Source of the DNA: Lachnospiraceae bacterium
GTDB taxonomy: Bacteria > Bacillota > Clostridia > Lachnospirales > Lachnospiraceae
Length of the DNA stretch: 64,000 nt
Direction: 5' to 3'
NCBI GenBank assembly: GCA_017441295.1
Contig: JAFRYA010000006.1
Coordinates: 124,001-188,000 of the forward strand
A model generated the notes under the pieces. It made no database searches. It had not been told where the DNA came from and saw only the letters and a list, made by a program, of their open reading frames with translations. The position numbers were made by a program, and so were the translations under genes. Shown in pieces: positions 43,467-52,194 of the stretch (within the stretch, counting starts at the first letter, position 1; each line of letters opens with the position of its first letter).

Positions 43467-44579
43467 ATGAGTTCAAAAGTTTATTTCACTGACTTTCACT
43501 GCAGACCCGGCGAGAGCCATCTGTCCAAGCTGGAGAGGCTGGTCAGGAAAGCAGGATTTGAGAATATTGATTTTCAGGATAAGTTCGTCGCGGTCAAAGT
43601 GCACTTCGGCGAGTGGGGCAATATGGCCTTCCTGCGCCAGCAGTATGCCCGCGTAATCTGCGACCTGATCAAGAGCAAGGGCGGCAGACCGTTCCTCACA
43701 GACTGCAACACGCTCTACCCGGGCTTCAGGGATAATGCGGTCCACCATCTGGACTGCGCCTATATGAACGGCTACAACCCGCTGGCTACAGGCGTTCAGA
43801 CTATCATAGCCGACGGCCTCAGAGGCAACGATGAGAGAGAAATTCCTGTTGAGGGAGGCAAATATGTTCAGAATGCCAAGATAGGCGCAGCGGTTGCGGA
43901 AGCAGACGTCATCATTTCACTGAGTCATTTCAAAGGCCATGTTAAGGCGGGCTTCGGCGGCGCCCTCAAGAACCTGGGCATGGGCTGCGGTTCAAAGAAA
44001 GGCAAGATGGAAATGCACTCTACAGGCACACCGATGATCTATTCAGATCTGTGCATCGGCTGCGGTATGTGTGTCAAGAACTGCGCGAACGACGGCGTGC
44101 ACATCGTGGATGGCAAGGCTGTTATCGACGAAGAGCATTGCCTCGGATGCGGACACTGCTTCGGTTTCTGCCCGAAGGGCGCTATCGACTGCAAGTGGGA
44201 CGAGGCCGGAGTGGCTCTGGCATGCAAGATTGCTGAATACACTAAGGCAGTTGTGGACGGCAAGCAGGCTTTTCACATCAGTCTGGTTGTGGACGTTTCA
44301 CCGTTCTGCGACTGCGATCCGGGCAATGACGTGCCGATGATCCCTGACGTGGGAATGTTTGCAAGTTTCGACCCGGTAGCACTGGACCAGGCATGTGCTG
44401 ACGCATGCGCGCATCAGCCGATATATGAGAACAGCTTTATTGGCAAGCATGCTCATGACCATCACGACGGAGAAGACATTTTCAAACTGGCTCATCCGGA
44501 CAGCGAATGGGAGGCAGGTCTCGACCATGCCGCCATGCTGGGACTGGGAACCAGAGACTATGAACTGATAACAATATGA
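43467..44579 (+). CDS. DUF362 protein with ferredoxin domain
   Basis: A 370-residue protein: DUF362 region (about 1-185 and 255-370, with KVHFGEWGNMAFLR and SLSHFKGHVKAGFGGALKN) interrupted by two [4Fe-4S] motifs (CIGCGMCVKNCAND about 196-209 and CLGCGHCFGFCPKG about 225-238). Redox role unknown. Two bases after pepF-like gene; ends in ATGA overlap with rsmJ. Confidence 0.9.
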   Translation: MSSKVYFTDFHCRPGESHLSKLERLVRKAGFENIDFQDKFVAVKVHFGEWGNMAFLRQQYARVICDLIKSKGGRPFLTDCNTLYPGFRDNAVHHLDCAYMNGYNPLATGVQTIIADGLRGNDEREIPVEGGKYVQNAKIGAAVAEADVIISLSHFKGHVKAGFGGALKNLGMGCGSKKGKMEMHSTGTPMIYSDLCIGCGMCVKNCANDGVHIVDGKAVIDEEHCLGCGHCFGFCPKGAIDCKWDEAGVALACKIAEYTKAVVDGKQAFHISLVVDVSPFCDCDPGNDVPMIPDVGMFASFDPVALDQACADACAHQPIYENSFIGKHAHDHHDGEDIFKLAHPDSEWEAGLDHAAMLGLGTRDYELITI

Positions 44580-45307
44580 TTTTAGTTGTTAAGGAAGGCG
44601 CTGAGGCTGAAAGGGCCGAGGCGCTTTCTGAACAATTGGATATTGAAACGGGAGAGCCGCAGGAGAACGAGACCTATCTGGTGCTGGATACTGACGGGCT
44701 TTCGTTAAGACGCGGAGAACTCAGCCTGCGAGCAGACTTTGCGGAAATGCTGCCTCGTCTTAAGCAGAGCAATCTCGAGAGGGAAATGCTCGTCAAAGCG
44801 ACGCGCCTTAAGGCTGTGAAGGAGCCTTTGTTGATTGACGCGACCGCAGGATTCGCTGAGGACTCCATAATTCTGGCTGCAGCAGGTTTCAGGTTGATCA
44901 TGTTTGAGAAGGACCCTGTTATAGCGGCACTTTTGGAGGATGCCCTGCTGCGGGCGGAGAGACTTCCGGAACTGAAGGACGTCATTTCACGGATGGAACT
45001 GCGTATGGGAGACAGCATTCAGGGAATGAAAGAGCTGGCCGGACAGGCTGACGTCATTTACCTGGACCCGATGTTCCCTGAGAGACGTAAGAGCGCGGCT
45101 GTTAAGAAGAAATTCCAGCTTTTGCACGAGTTGGAGAGGCCGTGCGGGAACGAAGAGGAACTGCTGAGGGCGGCCATTGAGGCAGCACCGAAAAAGATAG
45201 TTATAAAGAGGCCCGCGAAGGGCGCATATCTGGCAGGGCTCAAGCCGAGCCATAGTTATGAGGGCAAAGCCGTCCGTTATGACTGTCTGGTAAATGTAAA
45301 GGGGTAA
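44576..45307 (+). CDS. rsmJ: 16S rRNA (guanine1516-N2)-methyltransferase-like, RsmJ family
   Basis: A 243-residue methyltransferase: LLIDATAGFAEDSIILAAAG (about 83-102), and YLDPMFPERRKSAAVKKKFQ (about 161-180), the DPMFP motif being characteristic of RsmJ (YhiQ). More common in Gammaproteobacteria but also present in Clostridia. Confidence 0.87.
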   Translation: MILVVKEGAEAERAEALSEQLDIETGEPQENETYLVLDTDGLSLRRGELSLRADFAEMLPRLKQSNLEREMLVKATRLKAVKEPLLIDATAGFAEDSIILAAAGFRLIMFEKDPVIAALLEDALLRAERLPELKDVISRMELRMGDSIQGMKELAGQADVIYLDPMFPERRKSAAVKKKFQLLHELERPCGNEEELLRAAIEAAPKKIVIKRPAKGAYLAGLKPSHSYEGKAVRYDCLVNVKG

Positions 45308-45311
45308 AGCT

Positions 45312-45989
45312 GTGGAGATTCAGAAGAGATTATTGGAAATAGCAGATAGTGATTACGCGCAGTTTCAGACTAAACTGACACCGGGCGTGGACCCGGACCG
45401 CATCATCGGCATCAGGATTCCTGTCATGAGGATCATTGCGAAGGAGTATTTCAAAGACCCCGAGCACGAAGAATTCATGAGAGAACTTCCGCATAAATAC
45501 TATGACGAAAACCTGCTCCACGGGCTGCTCATAGAACAGATCAAGGACTTTGATGCCTGCGTTGCCGAACTGGACAGGTTCCTGCCCTTTATGGACAACT
45601 GGGCGGTCTGCGATACATGTTCCCCTAAGGCCTTGAAGAAGAATAAACCTGCGCTCCTGGATAAGATCCGCGAGTGGGCCGCGTCGGAACACACATATAC
45701 CTGCCGCTTCGGGCTCAAGATGCTGATGAGCTATTATCTGGACAGCGATTTTAGACCTGAATATCTGGAGATCCCCGCTGCGGTCAAGTCTGAGGAATAT
45801 TATGTGAACATGATGATCGCGTGGCTTTTCGCGACTGCGCTGGCCAAGCAGTGGGATGCAGCAATCCCATATATAGAAAAAGACCGCCTTGATGTGTGGG
45901 TACACAACAAGACGATCCAGAAAGCAATTGAAAGTTACCGCATAACCAATGAGCAGAAAGTATATTTACGTTCGCTCAGGCGCAGATGA
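45312..45989 (+). CDS. DNA alkylation repair protein (AlkD-like)
   Basis: A 225-residue HEAT-like helical repeat protein of the AlkC/AlkD family (SDYAQFQTKLTPGVDP, WAVCDTCSPKAL, WAASEHTYTCRFGLKML). AlkD members are glycosylases removing N3/N7-alkyl purines. Start codon is GTG at 45312, after GGGGTAAAG. Overlaps the convergent membrane protein gene by 24 bases. Confidence 0.88.
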   Translation: MEIQKRLLEIADSDYAQFQTKLTPGVDPDRIIGIRIPVMRIIAKEYFKDPEHEEFMRELPHKYYDENLLHGLLIEQIKDFDACVAELDRFLPFMDNWAVCDTCSPKALKKNKPALLDKIREWAASEHTYTCRFGLKMLMSYYLDSDFRPEYLEIPAAVKSEEYYVNMMIAWLFATALAKQWDAAIPYIEKDRLDVWVHNKTIQKAIESYRITNEQKVYLRSLRRR

Positions 45990-46709
45990 GTGCTGACGGG
46001 CAGCAAAGAGTAATCCGGCCGCGGCCAGTGTTACCAGGCCTCCGCCGAAGAGGATGAGCCACCTCCATTTGGCGAAATCTGCCCAGAATACAGGAACCAG
46101 AATATCCGCAAGTCCCAGGATCACTGCTCCGATGAGGAGCGGCAGCAGATTCCGGGGCTTTAATATATCTTTGATCTTCGCGTTCGGGAAGATCATTTTC
46201 ATTATGATCACAAATATCGCGGCCAGGATCAGGAAACCGATGAGCCATTTAAGGACAGTGCCCCATACCGGTCCCAGAAGCTTGCCGAAAACCAGCGTCA
46301 GCGCCTGCATGCCGACCCAGCCGATGGCCCAGAGCGGTACACCGACTATAGCCTTGACAGCTGTCGGCAGATTCATGATCCACTGGCGGACGCCCGCGAA
46401 GAGCCCGCCCGTTTTAGCCGGAGCGGTCTTATTTTTCTTGTTTTCATCTGCAGCGTCTTCGTCGACATCCATGTCGATGGTCTGGACAATGGCAGGCTGG
46501 TTGAGAGCCTGGTTGGTCCTGCGCATCATGTCAGACGGATTTTCGAAGAGACCATTGACTAATAAGCCTGCGGCCATAACGCCTGCTGCGGTGCCGCCTG
46601 CTACCCTGCGCTTTATTTTCTTGAGTTTTTTACGCCTGTCGCTGCTGATCTTCACCTTGCGGGGCGAATGCCTGTTGATGTCGATCAGGTGTATTTCTTT
46701 CTTCTCCAT
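45966..46709 (-). CDS. Hypothetical membrane protein
   Basis: A 247-residue protein: a very basic N-terminus (SSDRRKKLKKIKRRVAGG), one helix (about 33-52), an acidic stretch (about 80-95), then about four helices (104-128, 135-160, 185-207, 215-240). Not recognised. The gene stands alone, divergent from asparaginase, with AGAAG-type sequence before the start. Confidence 0.75.
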   Translation of the reverse strand: MEKKEIHLIDINRHSPRKVKISSDRRKKLKKIKRRVAGGTAAGVMAAGLLVNGLFENPSDMMRRTNQALNQPAIVQTIDMDVDEDAADENKKNKTAPAKTGGLFAGVRQWIMNLPTAVKAIVGVPLWAIGWVGMQALTLVFGKLLGPVWGTVLKWLIGFLILAAIFVIIMKMIFPNAKIKDILKPRNLLPLLIGAVILGLADILVPVFWADFAKWRWLILFGGGLVTLAAAGLLFAARQHSSAPERT

Positions 46710-46732
46710 ATATTTAATTTTACCATAACGAG

Positions 46733-46762
46733 TTGCATTTTGAAATCCTTTGGCTTTATGAT
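46733..46762 (+). promoter_or_regulatory. Promoter for asparaginase gene
   Basis: TTGCAT 46733-46738, 18 bases, TATGAT 46757-46762; ATG 46784 follows with GAGGTGAG as ribosome site. Confidence 0.65.
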
Positions 46763-46783
46763 ATAGGCAGAGAGGTGAGACTC

Positions 46784-47788
46784 ATGAAGAAGATACTTAT
46801 TATTTATACCGGCGGCACCATAGGAATGAGCAAATCGGACAAGGGATACATCCCTAAGCTGGATGAATTCCATGCTGCGCTGGACCGTATCGAAGAACTC
46901 AAGAACCCGGGCATGCCTGCCTGGGATATCATAAACATGGATCCATTGCTGGATTCCTCAAACATGACTGTCAAGGAGTGGAATGAGATCGGCCGAGTGA
47001 TAGCGGACAACTACGATGCATACGACGGCTTTGTTGTGCTGCATGGCACAGATACCATGGCCTACACTGCTTCCGCCCTGTCTTTCATGCTCGAGAACAA
47101 CAATAAACCTGTCATCCTGACGGGCTCACAGATTCCTCTGAACGAGGTCAGGAATGACGCCAGGGACAATCTCATCACAGCGCTGATGATCGCAGCGGAC
47201 GAGCGCATTCACGAGGTCTGCCTGTATTTCGGCGGCAAGCTCCTGAGGGGAAACAGATCAACTAAGATTTCCGCGACAGGCCTGTCAGCATTCATCTCCC
47301 CGAATTATCCTGAGCTGGCCGTGGCAGGCATTGAGATCAAATTCAACGAATCTGCGCTGATGAAGCCGACGGACAAGCCATTCAGGCTGGTACTGCTGGA
47401 GAATGTGCCGATCGGCGTTATCAAGATTTTCCCGGGCATACAGTTCACTCTGTTTGAGTCGATCATGACCGAGTCGCTGAAAGGCATAGTTATAGAGACA
47501 TTCGGAACAGGTAATATCCCTGACAATGGCGAGGCTCTCCTGCCGATCATCAAGAAGGCATTTGACCACGGCACCATTCTGACGGTCTGCTCGCAATGCC
47601 CTCAGGGCACCGTATATCTCGGGGCATACGAAACCAGCAGCGCCCTCAAGGACGCCGGCGCGGTAAGCGGCTATGACATAACCACAGAGGCGGCGGTTGC
47701 CAAATTATACTATCTGTTCAGCCTGGGACTCGGCAGAGACACCATCAAGGCGCGGATGGAGGAGAACCTGAGGGGCGAGATGTCCTGA
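46784..47788 (+). CDS. ansA: Type I L-asparaginase
   Basis: A 334-residue cytoplasmic asparaginase: YTGGTIGMSKS (about 8-18, first catalytic Thr) and HGTDTMAYTAS (about 84-94, second catalytic Thr with Asp). No signal peptide, so the low-affinity AnsA type. ATG 46784 is used; the open frame upstream lies over the promoter. Confidence 0.93.
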   Translation: MKKILIIYTGGTIGMSKSDKGYIPKLDEFHAALDRIEELKNPGMPAWDIINMDPLLDSSNMTVKEWNEIGRVIADNYDAYDGFVVLHGTDTMAYTASALSFMLENNNKPVILTGSQIPLNEVRNDARDNLITALMIAADERIHEVCLYFGGKLLRGNRSTKISATGLSAFISPNYPELAVAGIEIKFNESALMKPTDKPFRLVLLENVPIGVIKIFPGIQFTLFESIMTESLKGIVIETFGTGNIPDNGEALLPIIKKAFDHGTILTVCSQCPQGTVYLGAYETSSALKDAGAVSGYDITTEAAVAKLYYLFSLGLGRDTIKARMEENLRGEMS

Positions 47789-47810
47789 AAATGTCAGATA
47801 ATTTCATTTG

Positions 47811-47994
47811 TTGATCTGCGTTTCTGCCTTTCTTGATTTGCAGATCAAAATAATCCGTCTTTTTAATTCAAAATTGGATAATTATAGCAAAACCTGGCCG
47901 CTGGAGGAGCATATCCCCCCCTGAGGCTCTGGTTTTGCCCCTTGAAATCAAGAAAAATTGATCTGCAAATACAATAGTTGAAATTGCAGATCAA
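47811..47994. repeat. Nested inverted repeat region D
   Basis: Box TTGATCTGC or its complement occurs four times: forward 47811, reverse 47840-47848, forward 47958, reverse 47986-47994, making two inverted pairs 110 bases apart and an overall symmetric figure about 47902. Inside lie TTTCTTGATTT/AAATCAAGAAA (47828, 47945) and GCAAAACC/GGTTTTGC (47887, 47931). The order and spacing differ from arrays A, B and E. It fills the space between the convergent asparaginase and dusB genes; the 258-base gap holds nothing else visible. Confidence 0.7.
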
Positions 47995-48047
47995 TTAATG
48001 AAGTTCTTTGTAATTAAAAACTGGAAAATGAACACAAATAAAGTGAG

Positions 48048-48995
48048 CTAGCGCTCTGTGAGCTCCAACGAATCGAAGATTTTATTCAGATAAATATTGT
48101 ATTCTACAGGAGTCTGGGCTTTAAGCAGCTTTTTGACGAGCGATCCGCTGTCTTCAAAACTTTTGCTTAAATTGGCCCAGATTTCTTTCATGTGCCATAC
48201 GGCGTCTTTTTCACTGGAGAAGATGGTGCGATAGCCGTCATAGATTTCATCACAGAAAGCACGGAGCTGCGCGCGCAGGTCCGGAACTGGGAGTCCCTTT
48301 ATCTGCGCTGCCAGATCAGGGCGGGCCAGGAGCCCTCTGCCTATCATGAACCTGTCCGTGTGCGGGAACATTGCCGCACGCTCATGATAATCAGACAGTT
48401 TCCAGATGTCGCCGTTATAGCAAAGCGGCACCGGAGAGTCTGCGAAGGCTTCTTCGGCTAAGGCATATGCGTCCAGATGCGGGAAGCCTGAATACATCTC
48501 ATCGCGCACGCGCGGATGGATGATGAACTCGCACATCGGATATTTCTTATATACGTCAAGGATCACAGGCCATTCATCGGGCGAGTGAAAGCCGATGCGT
48601 GTTTTGACTGACAGAGGCATGTCGGCTGATGAATAGATTCCGTCCAGCATTCTGTCCAGCTCGTCAGGATAGAGGAGCATTCCGCTGCCGCGCTTCTTGG
48701 ATGTTACAGTGCCTGAAGGACAGCCCAGATTGATGTTGACTTCTGTGTAACCGAGCCCCTTCATCTGCTCGAGCATCTGAGGCACTTCTTCGGCGGTGTT
48801 CGGAATGATCTGCGGAACCAGGCAGACGTCTTTGTTATTGGCGGGGTCCAGGTCGCGTTTGATCTTTTTGCTCATTCGCATGGCAGTCGGAACAAAGGGT
48901 GTGAAATATTTGTCCAACCCACCGAAATTATGCGCGAACGCATTCCTCACTATATGACCTGTTACGCCCTCCATCGGAGCAAGATAAATTTCCAT
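48048..48995 (-). CDS. tRNA-dihydrouridine synthase
   Basis: A 315-residue FMN enzyme reducing uridines in tRNA. Starts with the Dus signature LAPMEGVTGHIVRNAF (about 5-20), has the catalytic Cys in NINLGCPSGTVTSKKRGSGM (about 87-106) and GRGLLARPDLA (about 222-232). Minus strand, single gene, convergent with asparaginase. Confidence 0.92.
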   Translation of the reverse strand: MEIYLAPMEGVTGHIVRNAFAHNFGGLDKYFTPFVPTAMRMSKKIKRDLDPANNKDVCLVPQIIPNTAEEVPQMLEQMKGLGYTEVNINLGCPSGTVTSKKRGSGMLLYPDELDRMLDGIYSSADMPLSVKTRIGFHSPDEWPVILDVYKKYPMCEFIIHPRVRDEMYSGFPHLDAYALAEEAFADSPVPLCYNGDIWKLSDYHERAAMFPHTDRFMIGRGLLARPDLAAQIKGLPVPDLRAQLRAFCDEIYDGYRTIFSSEKDAVWHMKEIWANLSKSFEDSGSLVKKLLKAQTPVEYNIYLNKIFDSLELTER

Positions 48996-49073
48996 AGGTT
49001 CTCCTTGATGGGAGTAATTATAGCATTATTTCTGTGGATGTGATAAAGTTAAAAAAAATTCAGGAGGAATGAC

Positions 49074-49442
49074 ATGAAAGTAATTGAGACAAATAAAGCT
49101 CCGGGAGCTATCGGACCTTATTCACAGGGATTTATTACAAACGGATTTGTATTCACATCAGGACAGATACCTGTTAATCCTGAGACAGGTGAGATTCCTG
49201 AGGGCATAGCTGCCCAGGCTGAACAGAGCTGCAAAAATGTCGGAGCCATCCTTGAGGCAGCAGGCAGCAGCTTTGAGAAGGTTGTTAAAACAACATGCTT
49301 CCTGGCAGATATGGGTGACTTCGCAGCATTTAATGAAGTTTACGCACGCTTCTTCACAGCCAAACCGGCCAGAAGCTGCGTAGCTGTTAAAGACCTGCCG
49401 AAGGGCGTCCTCTGCGAGATCGAGGCAATAGCGGAAGAGTAA
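49074..49442 (+). CDS. ridA: RidA family enamine/imine deaminase
   Basis: A 122-residue member of the RidA/YjgF family, hydrolysing reactive 2-aminoacrylate-type enamines. NKAPGAIGPYSQGFI (about 6-20), FTSGQIPVNPETGEI and the catalytic-Arg segment KPARSCVAVKDLPKGVLCEIEAIAE are complete. CAGGAGGAAT precedes the ATG. Confidence 0.95.
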   Translation: MKVIETNKAPGAIGPYSQGFITNGFVFTSGQIPVNPETGEIPEGIAAQAEQSCKNVGAILEAAGSSFEKVVKTTCFLADMGDFAAFNEVYARFFTAKPARSCVAVKDLPKGVLCEIEAIAEE

Positions 49443-49443
49443 A

Positions 49444-50088
49444 ATGTATAATACGATTTTATTTGACCTGGACGGGACCCTGACGGATTCCGGGACAGGT
49501 ATAATTAATTCAGCTATTCACGCGCTGAAAAAGATGGGCATTGAGGAGACGGACCGCGAGAAACTCAAGGCTTTTATTGGGCCGCCCCTGACATATTCTT
49601 TCCAGACGTTTTATGGATGCTCTGAAGAGGAGAGCCTAAAGGCGGTAGAATACTACCGCGAATACTTCAGCGTGGACGGCAAGTTCGAAAATTCAGTATA
49701 TGAGGGCATCCGCGAGGTGCTGGAAGAGCTCAGGAATAATGGCAGGCGCCTGGTTGTGGCGACTTCCAAACCTGAACTGTTCACAAATCAGATACTGGAA
49801 CATTTTGATCTGGATAAATATTTTGACTTTGTGGCCGGCGCGACCATGGATGAAACCAGAAATACCAAGCCGGAAGTAATAAAATATGCGTTGGAGAGCT
49901 GCGGCCTGACGGACATGTCAGACCTGGTCATGGTCGGAGACCGCCATCATGATATTGACGGCGCAAATGCTTTCGGCATTGACTCGGTCGGCGTGCTCTA
50001 TGGATACGGCAGCCGCACGGAATTGGAGGAGGCAGGCGCGACATATATTGCCGAGACACCTGCTGATATTTTGAAATGTATACTATAG
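49444..50088 (+). CDS. HAD-superfamily hydrolase, phosphoglycolate phosphatase-like
   Basis: A 214-residue HAD phosphatase with motif I FDLDGTLTDSGTG (about 7-19, Asp8 nucleophile), ATSKPE (motif II) and VMVGDRHHDIDGANAFGI (motif IV, about 159-176). The length and motif IV resemble the Gph/PPase-like 5'-nucleotidase subgroup. One base after ridA; overlaps the radical SAM gene by 13 bases. Confidence 0.9.
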   Translation: MYNTILFDLDGTLTDSGTGIINSAIHALKKMGIEETDREKLKAFIGPPLTYSFQTFYGCSEEESLKAVEYYREYFSVDGKFENSVYEGIREVLEELRNNGRRLVVATSKPELFTNQILEHFDLDKYFDFVAGATMDETRNTKPEVIKYALESCGLTDMSDLVMVGDRHHDIDGANAFGIDSVGVLYGYGSRTELEEAGATYIAETPADILKCIL

Positions 50089-50945
50089 ATCAATATCTCA
50101 AAGAAAAATATGGTGAGAAGGTTTACAAGCTTGCGCTGGACGGCGGCATGAACTGTCCGAACAGAGACGGACGTGTGGGCCGTGACGGATGCATTTTCTG
50201 CAGCATGGGCGGCAGCGGCGAATTTACCAGCCCGGATGTGGACACAGCCATCAAGAAGCTGCGCGCAAACGGAAAACAGGTGGGCAACAAATTCATAGCT
50301 TATTACCAGAGCTACACCAATACTTATGCCCCGCCGACATATCTGCTGCAGTTGTACCTGCCGGTAATTTACCGCAAGGACATCGTAGGAATGGCTATCG
50401 GCACCCGTCCGGACTGCCTGTGGCCTTTTGCCCTGGACGTTCTGGATAAGCTGAACAAGATCAAGCCGACTTGGGTGGAACTGGGACTGCAGACAATCCA
50501 CGAAAGGACAGCGGAATTTATCAAACGCGGTTACAGCCTGCCTGTCTTCGACGAGGCAGTTAAGAACCTGAGAGAGAGAAACATTGACGTAGTGGTTCAT
50601 CTGATTCTGGGCCTTCCGGGCGAAACGAAGGAAGACATGCTGGAGTCGGTCAGATATTTGAACCAGAGCGGCGTACAGGGTGTCAAGCTCCAGCTGCTGC
50701 ATGTTTTAAGAGGCACTGCTCTTGGAGATATGTATGAAGCGGACCCTTCCAGCGTTCCTGTTATGAGTTTGGAAGAGTATACCGACCTGGTCTGCGACTG
50801 CCTGGAGGTGCTGGATAAAAATATCGTAGTCCATAGGATCACGGGCGACGGACCAAAGAACCTGCTGCTTGCTCCGAAGTGGAGCGAAGACAAGAAAAAT
50901 GTGCTGAATACGCTGAATAAAGAGATTGCCCGCAGGGGATTGTAA
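50076..50945 (+). CDS. TIGR01212 family radical SAM protein (YtqA/YhcC type)
   Basis: A 289-residue radical SAM protein with the unusual cluster spacing CX11CX2C (Cys27, Cys39, Cys42: CPNRDGRVGRDGCIFC), GTRPDCLW (about 108-115) and HLILGLPGETKEDML (about 177-191). Function of the family is not known; possibly RNA or cofactor modification. Confidence 0.9.
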   Translation: MYTIDQYLKEKYGEKVYKLALDGGMNCPNRDGRVGRDGCIFCSMGGSGEFTSPDVDTAIKKLRANGKQVGNKFIAYYQSYTNTYAPPTYLLQLYLPVIYRKDIVGMAIGTRPDCLWPFALDVLDKLNKIKPTWVELGLQTIHERTAEFIKRGYSLPVFDEAVKNLRERNIDVVVHLILGLPGETKEDMLESVRYLNQSGVQGVKLQLLHVLRGTALGDMYEADPSSVPVMSLEEYTDLVCDCLEVLDKNIVVHRITGDGPKNLLLAPKWSEDKKNVLNTLNKEIARRGL

Positions 50946-51002
50946 AAGAAAAATACAGGGTTTATAATTTTTTTAGCTTAATATAAAAGAAAGGGTGAGA
51001 TT

Positions 51003-51896
51003 ATGGAAAAGAAGTTTATTGTTTGCACAGATTCAGGCTGTGACTTGGCGATAGAAGTCCTGAATGAACATGAGATTTATCCGCTGGCGCTTCAGTATGA
51101 GTGCGATGGCGAAGTTATATCCGATACCATGAAGCACGAAGACTGCCACATTTTCTATGAGAACATGAGGAACGGCGCGTGCCCTAAGACCAGTCAGGTA
51201 AACTTTTCGCAGTTCGTTGATTTCTGGAAACCGCTGGTTGAGAAATTCCATCTCCCGATCATCCATATTTCACTTGGCTCAGGTGTTTCGGGAACATACA
51301 ACAACGGCTGCATGGCCATTGACCTGGTTAAAGAAGAATTCCCTGATGCTGAGATCCACATCATCGACTCCACGCTCTGCTCTATCGGCTATGGAATGCT
51401 GGCACTCCACGCAGCTGAGATGCGTGACGCAGGCGCAGAGGTTCAGGAATGCGTTGACTGGCTTGAGAACAACAAAGCATATATGAACACCTGGTATACA
51501 ACTGATGAACTTAAGTATCTGTACAGGAGCGGCCGTGTCAGCAAACTAGGCGCCATCCTGGGCGAAGCCCTCAACATCTGCCCGATCCTGAATCTGGATC
51601 TCGAAGGCCATCTGATCGTTCATGAGAAGGTCCGCGGCCTCAAGAAGACCATCCGCCGCATCCATGAAATCATGGATGGCCTCGTAGAACATCCGGAGGA
51701 TCAGGTTGCTTATGTATGTCACTCAGACATCCCTGAGCAGGCCATGAAATTCGGTGAGGAAATCAAAGAGAGGTATGGCTTCAAAGACATGAAGTACACC
51801 TACATCGGCCCGACCATCGGAGCCAACTGCGGCCCTGGCCTCATGGCAGTATTCTTCTTCGGCAAGAAGAGAACCATGGATGGATATAAAGGATAA
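51003..51896 (+). CDS. DegV family fatty-acid-binding protein
   Basis: A 297-residue DegV protein: CTDSGCDLAIEV (about 8-19), KTSQVNFSQFVDFW (about 62-75), HISLGSGVSGTYNNG (about 86-100) and the late AYVCHSDIPEQA. DegV/FakB proteins hold a fatty acid for the FakA kinase; a FakA gene is not in the window. AAGGGTGAG precedes the ATG. Confidence 0.93.
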   Translation: MEKKFIVCTDSGCDLAIEVLNEHEIYPLALQYECDGEVISDTMKHEDCHIFYENMRNGACPKTSQVNFSQFVDFWKPLVEKFHLPIIHISLGSGVSGTYNNGCMAIDLVKEEFPDAEIHIIDSTLCSIGYGMLALHAAEMRDAGAEVQECVDWLENNKAYMNTWYTTDELKYLYRSGRVSKLGAILGEALNICPILNLDLEGHLIVHEKVRGLKKTIRRIHEIMDGLVEHPEDQVAYVCHSDIPEQAMKFGEEIKERYGFKDMKYTYIGPTIGANCGPGLMAVFFFGKKRTMDGYKG

Positions 51897-51911
51897 TTAA
51901 ATCAGATGCTG

Positions 51912-51943
51912 AAAGCCCCCGCAAAAGTGCGGGGGCTTTTTTT
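51912..51943 (+). terminator. Terminator after DegV gene
   Basis: AAAGCCCCCGCA pairs with TGCGGGGGCTTT around AAAG, with seven T at the end. Confidence 0.92.
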
Positions 51944-51957
51944 GAGGGGTTTATGCT

Positions 51958-51997
51958 GCTTCGCTCGCGTCCGCGCAGCTTCGCCAGCGTTCGCGCA
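51958..51997. repeat. 20-bp imperfect tandem repeat before array B1
   Basis: GCTTCGCTCGCGTCCGCGCA and GCTTCGCCAGCGTTCGCGCA stand head to tail with three mismatches; the second runs into the first box of array B1. Confidence 0.75.
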
Positions 51998-52170
51998 GAA
52001 AAACGGAGTTTTGGCACAATCAGGCAGGTTCCACACCGTGATTTGCTAAAAAAACGGGGTTCTGGCATATTTCCATTATGATTCTGGCCCAATCAGTGCC
52101 ACAACTCCATTTTCTCTGCAAAACCAGCCGCGAAAGCATGTGGGCTGTGCCAGAACTCCGCTTTTTTGAC
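51995..52170. repeat. Four-box inverted array B1 (box CGGAGTTTTGGCAC)
   Basis: Fourteen-base cores: reverse at 52004-52017 and 52055-52068, forward at 52096-52109 (GTGCCACAACTCCA) and 52147-52160 (GTGCCAGAACTCCG). Steps are 51 and 51 bp. Runs of A precede the reverse boxes and runs of T follow the forward boxes, as in array A. The array ends 24 bases from the stop codon of nuclease B, so it flanks the gene on its 3' side. Confidence 0.88.
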
Positions 52171-52194
52171 ATTGATGGGCACCACGGACTGCTT

